Below are positions 63,456 to 64,000 of a stretch of DNA of 64,000 nucleotides, piece by piece. Every line of letters starts with the position of its first letter. Positions within the stretch are counted from its first letter, which is position 1. The notes under the pieces were generated by a model. The model was not told where the DNA came from. It did not search any database and saw only the letters and a program-made list of their open reading frames with translations. Made by a program: the position numbers and the translations under genes. Source of the stretch: Herbiconiux oxytropis (GTDB taxonomy: Bacteria > Actinomycetota > Actinomycetes > Actinomycetales > Microbacteriaceae); contig NZ_JANLCK010000002.1 in NCBI RefSeq assembly GCF_024979315.1, positions 310,001 through 374,000 of the forward strand, given 5' to 3'.

Positions 63456-64000
63456 GTGGGGACGGAAACCCGGGCGCGCCGAACGCTGACTACGCGCGTG
63501 CTGATAGGCATCCTCGGCATCGTGGCCGCTGCGGGCGTCGCCGTCCCGTCGAGTGCCTCCGAATCGACTCGGGAGGAGGCGCCGACCGACCCTGGGCGGT
63601 GGCTCACGGAGGTCGATCTGGGCAACCCGAACGGGCTTCCGAGCGACATCGTCGCGACGCGGGACGGCACGGTCTGGGTGTCTGTCTTCGGTGACCGCTC
63701 CGTGGAGAGACTCGACCGCACAGGAGCGGTGATCGCCACCTACGCGCTCTCCGGTGCGCCGTCGAGCGTGGCGGTCGACGACGAGGGCGGTGTGTGGGCG
63801 GCGGTGATCGCCTCCAACATGATCGCTCACATCAGCGCCGCGGGTGTCGTGCGTGAGTACCCGTTGCCCACGGCGAACTCGTTGCCTGCTCACGTCTGGG
63901 ATGCCGGCGGACAGGCGTACTTCACGGCCTCCGGCACGGGGAAGCTCGGCCGCCTCTCGGAATCCACCGGCGCCGTCGAGGAGTGGGTGATCCCGGGCGC
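63456..64000 (+). CDS. Beta-propeller protein, paralog 3 (cut by window end)
   Basis: The frame opens with GTG at 63456, one base after the stop of paralog 2, and stays open to the window end (181 codons visible). The translation begins with a basic segment and signal helix (TRVLIGILGIVAAAG, ending SSAS), then propeller blades parallel to paralogs 1 and 2: NPNGLPSDIVATRDGTVWVSVF, EGGVWAAVIASNMIAHIS and TGKLGRLSESTGAVEEW. Whether CWB2 repeats follow cannot be seen. The start has no clear ribosome-binding site and probably relies on coupling. Confidence 0.8.
   Translation, partial: MGTETRARRTLTTRVLIGILGIVAAAGVAVPSSASESTREEAPTDPGRWLTEVDLGNPNGLPSDIVATRDGTVWVSVFGDRSVERLDRTGAVIATYALSGAPSSVAVDDEGGVWAAVIASNMIAHISAAGVVREYPLPTANSLPAHVWDAGGQAYFTASGTGKLGRLSESTGAVEEWVIPG

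Overview
The window is 64 kb of very GC-rich, gene-dense chromosome from an actinobacterium, most likely the family Microbacteriaceae. The sequence evidence is a complete C50 carotenoid cluster with a heterodimeric lycopene cyclase and a lycopene elongase, a dnaK-grpE-dnaJ-hspR operon with HAIR operators, an MptB-type mannosyltransferase, a fused CopD/CtaG membrane protein and an actinobacterial heme oxygenase. No phage, insertion sequence, CRISPR array or rRNA was seen, and no gene-free gap exceeds 300 bases. The longest gaps (about 150-250 bases near 42.9, 44.1, 49.4, 59.2 and 61.3 kb) hold promoters, operators and hairpins that are listed.

Layout. 0-4.2 kb: end of an MMPL transporter, small membrane proteins, and a minus-strand run of holin-like protein, tyrosine phosphatase and purB. 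4.2-8.9 kb: aminotransferase plus E1 alpha, E1 beta and E2 of a 2-oxoacid dehydrogenase, probably branched-chain. 8.9-14.9 kb: a sortase-like protein, a zinc ABC importer with its regulator Zur behind a Zur-type operator, then zinc-free ribosomal proteins L28, L33 and S14, then HU. 14.9-20.4 kb: CopD/CtaG fusion, zinc metallopeptidase, membrane-anchored unknown, PIF1-like helicase. 20.4-25.5 kb: an MMPL exporter with an unusual C-terminal domain and a YhgE/Pip protein. 25.5-29.9 kb: heme oxygenase with an iron-box-like site, DUF2470 protein, a hydrolase-fold protein without its catalytic residues, MBL hydrolase, nucleoside hydrolase, DoxX-like protein, tRNA-Gly(CCC). 29.9-38.1 kb: dcd, a short alanyl-tRNA-synthetase relative, idi, and crtE-crtB-crtI-crtYe-crtYf-crtEb.

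38.2-43 kb carries surface proteins: an SGNH hydrolase, a very long chaplin-like repeat protein with an LAXTG-type anchor, and a secreted Val/Pro-rich protein. 43.1-48.1 kb: a group 2 sigma-70 factor, copper-linked YcnI and CopC, and an MFS transporter. 48.2-59.2 kb: HtrA protease, the HspR heat-shock regulon (dnaK operon plus a clpB lacking its N-domain), an rRNA methyltransferase and MptB. 59.3-64 kb: three tandem secreted paralogs with an N-terminal lyase-like beta-propeller and, in the two complete copies, three C-terminal CWB2 cell-wall-binding repeats; the third runs off the window.

A theme across the window is translation without a leader: ten genes have a TANNNT -10 hexamer exactly six bases before the start codon. 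Metal control is a second theme: zinc at 9.6-14.4 kb, heme/iron at 25.5-26.6 kb, copper at 15 and 45 kb.
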